Notes under the pieces: model-generated
Told to the model about the DNA's origin: nothing
Seen by the model: only the letters and a program-made list of their open reading frames with translations
The model's database searches: none
Part shown: positions 6,290 to 7,933 of the stretch, one piece after another
How the letters are laid out: every line of letters begins with the position of its first letter
Numbering within the stretch: position 1 is the first letter of the stretch
Assembly (NCBI GenBank): GCA_030432855.1
Contig: JAUILM010000252.1
Coordinates: 1 to 7,933, forward strand
Reading direction: 5' to 3'
DNA: 7,933 bases
Source: Bacteroidia bacterium
GTDB taxonomy: Bacteria; Bacteroidota; Bacteroidia; Chitinophagales; Saprospiraceae
Position numbers and translations under genes: made by a program

Positions 6290-7570
6290 TTAGTCTAAAT
6301 GTTGGACAGGAATTTCACTAAGTAATCGAGGCTTACGGGGATCTGACAAATCATATTGACGAATGCCATCGCGTCCCACCAGTAATAGTAAACCCTGAGG
6401 TAAGGCTATGGCATCAAACGATCGATGGTCTTTGTAGTTGGCTACCTCTTTCACATTATTTCTGTCGGAAACATCCATGACTTTGAAGCCGTAATCCCCT
6501 TCCGTGACATAGAGATAATCATTCAGCAGCGCCAGACCATGCGGATTATCCATACTATACGACTCAATGAGGTAAGGTGAGGTAAGATTCTCAATATCAA
6601 CCACATCTAGTTGATTGTTGAATCCTTCACAAGCAGTGCCATCTCTCAGTGTGACAAATGCAGTATTCTCATCCGCAACCACTGGATCACAGGCTCTGAC
6701 ATGCTCAAAAGTGGAACGAAACAAGGGGTTCTCGGGAGTCGAAACATCATAGATGCTCATACCAGATACTGATCCAATAAACAGCTGATCCTTAAAAGGA
6801 TAAATAGTCTCAATACCCCATCCCAGATTTACGGTATTAACCTGAGCCGGACGTGCCGGATTGCTCAAATCAAAGACCTTCATATCGTACTCAGAGACTG
6901 TATATAAATGGTCATGTGTAATGGTAAACCGGGCGGTAGACCCTCCCGTACCAGATCCACCTCCTCTATTCTGCTCAGGTACAGCAAAGTCTGCATTTGC
7001 GAAGAAAACATCGGTGGCAAACCATATATTACCGTTGTCATCGTTCCAACGCTGGCTGTTGAAGTTAGGACTCGAGCAATCCAATGTTTGTGTCTCCTCT
7101 GTCTGCCTATGGTACACAAAGTATCCTCGATTGGGTTCTTCATGTAATTCACTGAAGGCATTTCGAACACGTGATTTTTCTACTGGATTTTGCACATCGG
7201 CAATATCAATAGTCAGCAATGAGCTAAACTTGTTTGCCTGCAGATAGCCATCGGTAATGGCAAAGTGCTCATTTCCATCTATTGAGATGAAACTAAGAGG
7301 TATTGGATTCTCCGGGTTAGAATTGTCAAATACATGAATACCTTCCCGAAACTCATTAATAAGCAAATAGTTCTGGTAGTGATAGATAATGCCGGGTTGT
7401 TGCAGTGCCCTGGGGCTCATTGCCTCTATCGGGGCGTCAATTTCAGCCTGAGACTTGTATACAGGAGTGAATCGTATGAAAGTCCGGGTCTCTGTGCATT
7501 CGTCTTTCAGACAACTGGTAAGTGTGGTACCGACCAGTAATAACATAAGCAGTGGAGTGGTAAATCGCAT
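6290..7570 (-). CDS. LVIVD-repeat beta-propeller lipoprotein, probably surface exposed
   Basis: A 426-residue lipoprotein. The signal peptide ends in lipobox LTSC, making Cys20 the lipid anchor. It is followed by LKDE, which fits the K-(D/E)2 lipoprotein export signal known from Capnocytophaga and relatives and predicts surface display. The rest is a set of about seven LVIVD-type repeats, each a short beta segment ending in a DxSxPxxP-like turn: LLINEFREGIHVFDNSNPEN (about 69-88), LLTIDIADVQNP (118), LYTVSEYDMKVFDLSNPARP (222), LFIGSVSGMSIYDVSTPENP (263), LDVVDIENLTSPYLI (321), YVTEGDYGFKVMDVSDR (354) and LLVGRDGIRQYDLSDPRKP (396). Seven units suggest a closed seven-bladed propeller. A glycine-rich loop (GGGSGTGG, 203-210) and Cys294/Cys314 interrupt it. 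No enzyme motif is visible, so a binding role is likely. It is the first gene of the four-gene operon, and its start is fixed by the signal peptide. Confidence 0.88.
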   Translation of the reverse strand: MRFTTPLLMLLLVGTTLTSCLKDECTETRTFIRFTPVYKSQAEIDAPIEAMSPRALQQPGIIYHYQNYLLINEFREGIHVFDNSNPENPIPLSFISIDGNEHFAITDGYLQANKFSSLLTIDIADVQNPVEKSRVRNAFSELHEEPNRGYFVYHRQTEETQTLDCSSPNFNSQRWNDDNGNIWFATDVFFANADFAVPEQNRGGGSGTGGSTARFTITHDHLYTVSEYDMKVFDLSNPARPAQVNTVNLGWGIETIYPFKDQLFIGSVSGMSIYDVSTPENPLFRSTFEHVRACDPVVADENTAFVTLRDGTACEGFNNQLDVVDIENLTSPYLIESYSMDNPHGLALLNDYLYVTEGDYGFKVMDVSDRNNVKEVANYKDHRSFDAIALPQGLLLLVGRDGIRQYDLSDPRKPRLLSEIPVQHLD

Positions 7571-7667
7571 AGTTGTTGATTTTGCTTTCTACCCTCCTAG
7601 ACCACCGTCGACTAAACAATGGTTGGGTCCATCAATGACTTTTTTTCACATAATTTTAAGAATCAAC
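7571..7667. other. Intergenic leader of the propeller/barrel/sigma/anti-sigma operon
   Basis: This 97-bp gap separates the acyl-CoA dehydrogenase stop from the operon's first start codon. It contains no TAnnTTTG box on the minus strand, which would fit transcription by an alternative (ECF) sigma, but no convincing ECF promoter or terminator is visible. Read-through from upstream is also possible. Confidence 0.4.
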
Positions 7668-7933
7668 CTACAAATCGTACGTATTCTTCTCGATAAGATG
7701 TTGGGCAATCGCCCGTCGATTCTCCTTTATATTCACGGCTGGATAATTTGCGAATCGTTTCACCCCAAGCAGTAAGGTTTTCAGAAGATCTCCTGAAGCA
7801 AATGAAACCAGGGCGTCAGTAGCATATTTGGCCAGTCTGGCATTAGTTTCGTAAAAATACGTCTGGAGAATCGCCTTGTAAACCTCAGGGGAGGCTGGAA
7901 GTGTCCTTTCTTCCAATTTTTGTAGACGTAACA
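7668..7933 (-). CDS. Acyl-CoA dehydrogenase, C-terminal end (5' part beyond right edge)
   Basis: The last 87 residues of a longer protein are present; the frame stays open to the right edge, so the true start lies outside. A TTG at 7916 in this frame is not a credible start. The sequence is helical and ends LLLGVKRFANYPAVNIKENR, then RAIAQHLIEKNTYDL. This strongly resembles the extreme C-terminus of the roughly 600-residue Bacteroidota acyl-CoA dehydrogenases, which typically end with a (M/L)xGLKRF...NTKEARRxIAxKLIxxxKY pattern. The family oxidises fatty acyl-CoA to trans-2-enoyl-CoA with FAD in beta-oxidation; the flavin-binding and catalytic parts are not in the window. The assignment rests on remembered family tail features, so it is moderately sure. 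It lies upstream of the sigma operon on the same strand but probably belongs to another unit. Confidence 0.6.
   Translation of the reverse strand, partial: LRLQKLEERTLPASPEVYKAILQTYFYETNARLAKYATDALVSFASGDLLKTLLLGVKRFANYPAVNIKENRRAIAQHLIEKNTYDL

Noticed and set aside
6861..7247. 128-codon plus-strand open frame opposite the propeller gene
   Set aside because: It is antisense to a clear LVIVD lipoprotein and has no protein-like features; it is a shadow frame.
7592..7598. AGGAGGG on the minus strand, a perfect Shine-Dalgarno-like word before the propeller gene
   Set aside because: It lies about 21 bases from the ATG, too far for a ribosome-binding site, and Bacteroidota rarely use such sites. 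Likely chance.
7598..7624. Possible ECF promoter (AACC ... GGTCTA) upstream of the operon
   Set aside because: Spacing is longer than the usual ECF gap and the match is only a few bases. Kept only as a weak hint in the findings, not annotated.
7668..7916. Complete small 82-residue gene starting at TTG 7916
   Set aside because: The frame continues open to the window edge, and the sequence looks like the tail of an acyl-CoA dehydrogenase, so it is a truncated larger gene.

Overview
The window looks like a chromosomal stretch from a member of the Bacteroidota, most likely a Cytophagales-type environmental species. The class-level guess is inference. The phylum is well supported by a TonB-dependent receptor with an N-terminal carboxypeptidase-regulatory-like domain, a protein ending in a type IX secretion (T9SS) sorting domain, two promoters of the Bacteroidota TTG / TAnnTTTG form, lipoproteins with acidic residues after the lipid-anchored cysteine, and a sigma factor paired with an anti-sigma protein that carries an outer-membrane barrel. 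None of the genes shows an obvious Shine-Dalgarno sequence that fixes its start.

Left part (1-3197). A TonB-dependent receptor runs off the left edge on the minus strand. It is divergent from a small T9SS-exported protein (903-1712). That gene converges, with 2 bp between the stops, on a TerB-like cytoplasmic protein (1715-2182, minus). The TerB-like gene is divergent from an SH3-domain lipoprotein (2316-3197, plus). The 133-bp gap between these two genes holds two good back-to-back housekeeping promoters; the plus-strand one sits so close to the ATG that the mRNA should be almost leaderless.

Middle (3198-3587). A 390-bp convergent intergenic region has no gene but is rich in structure: three heptamer-repeat clusters that start exactly 60 bp apart, the last of which forms a textbook hairpin plus T-tract for the plus strand; a 64-base G-free hexamer-type tract; and two hairpins followed by T-tracts on the minus strand.

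Right part (3588-7570). Four minus-strand genes form a tight operon, read from high to low coordinates: a probable surface lipoprotein predicted to be a seven-bladed LVIVD-repeat beta-propeller; a small outer-membrane beta-barrel protein; an ECF sigma factor; and a 451-residue protein with a short cytoplasmic head, one inner-membrane helix, a long Ser/Thr/Glu-rich periplasmic linker and a C-terminal outer-membrane beta-barrel. The last protein matches the architecture of the dual membrane-spanning anti-sigma factors (Dma) described in Bacteroides thetaiotaomicron. The simplest reading is an envelope-sensing switch: the barrel end senses the outer membrane or surface, possibly through the co-transcribed propeller and barrel, and the cytoplasmic end holds or frees the sigma factor. 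The right edge holds the C-terminal end of an acyl-CoA dehydrogenase.
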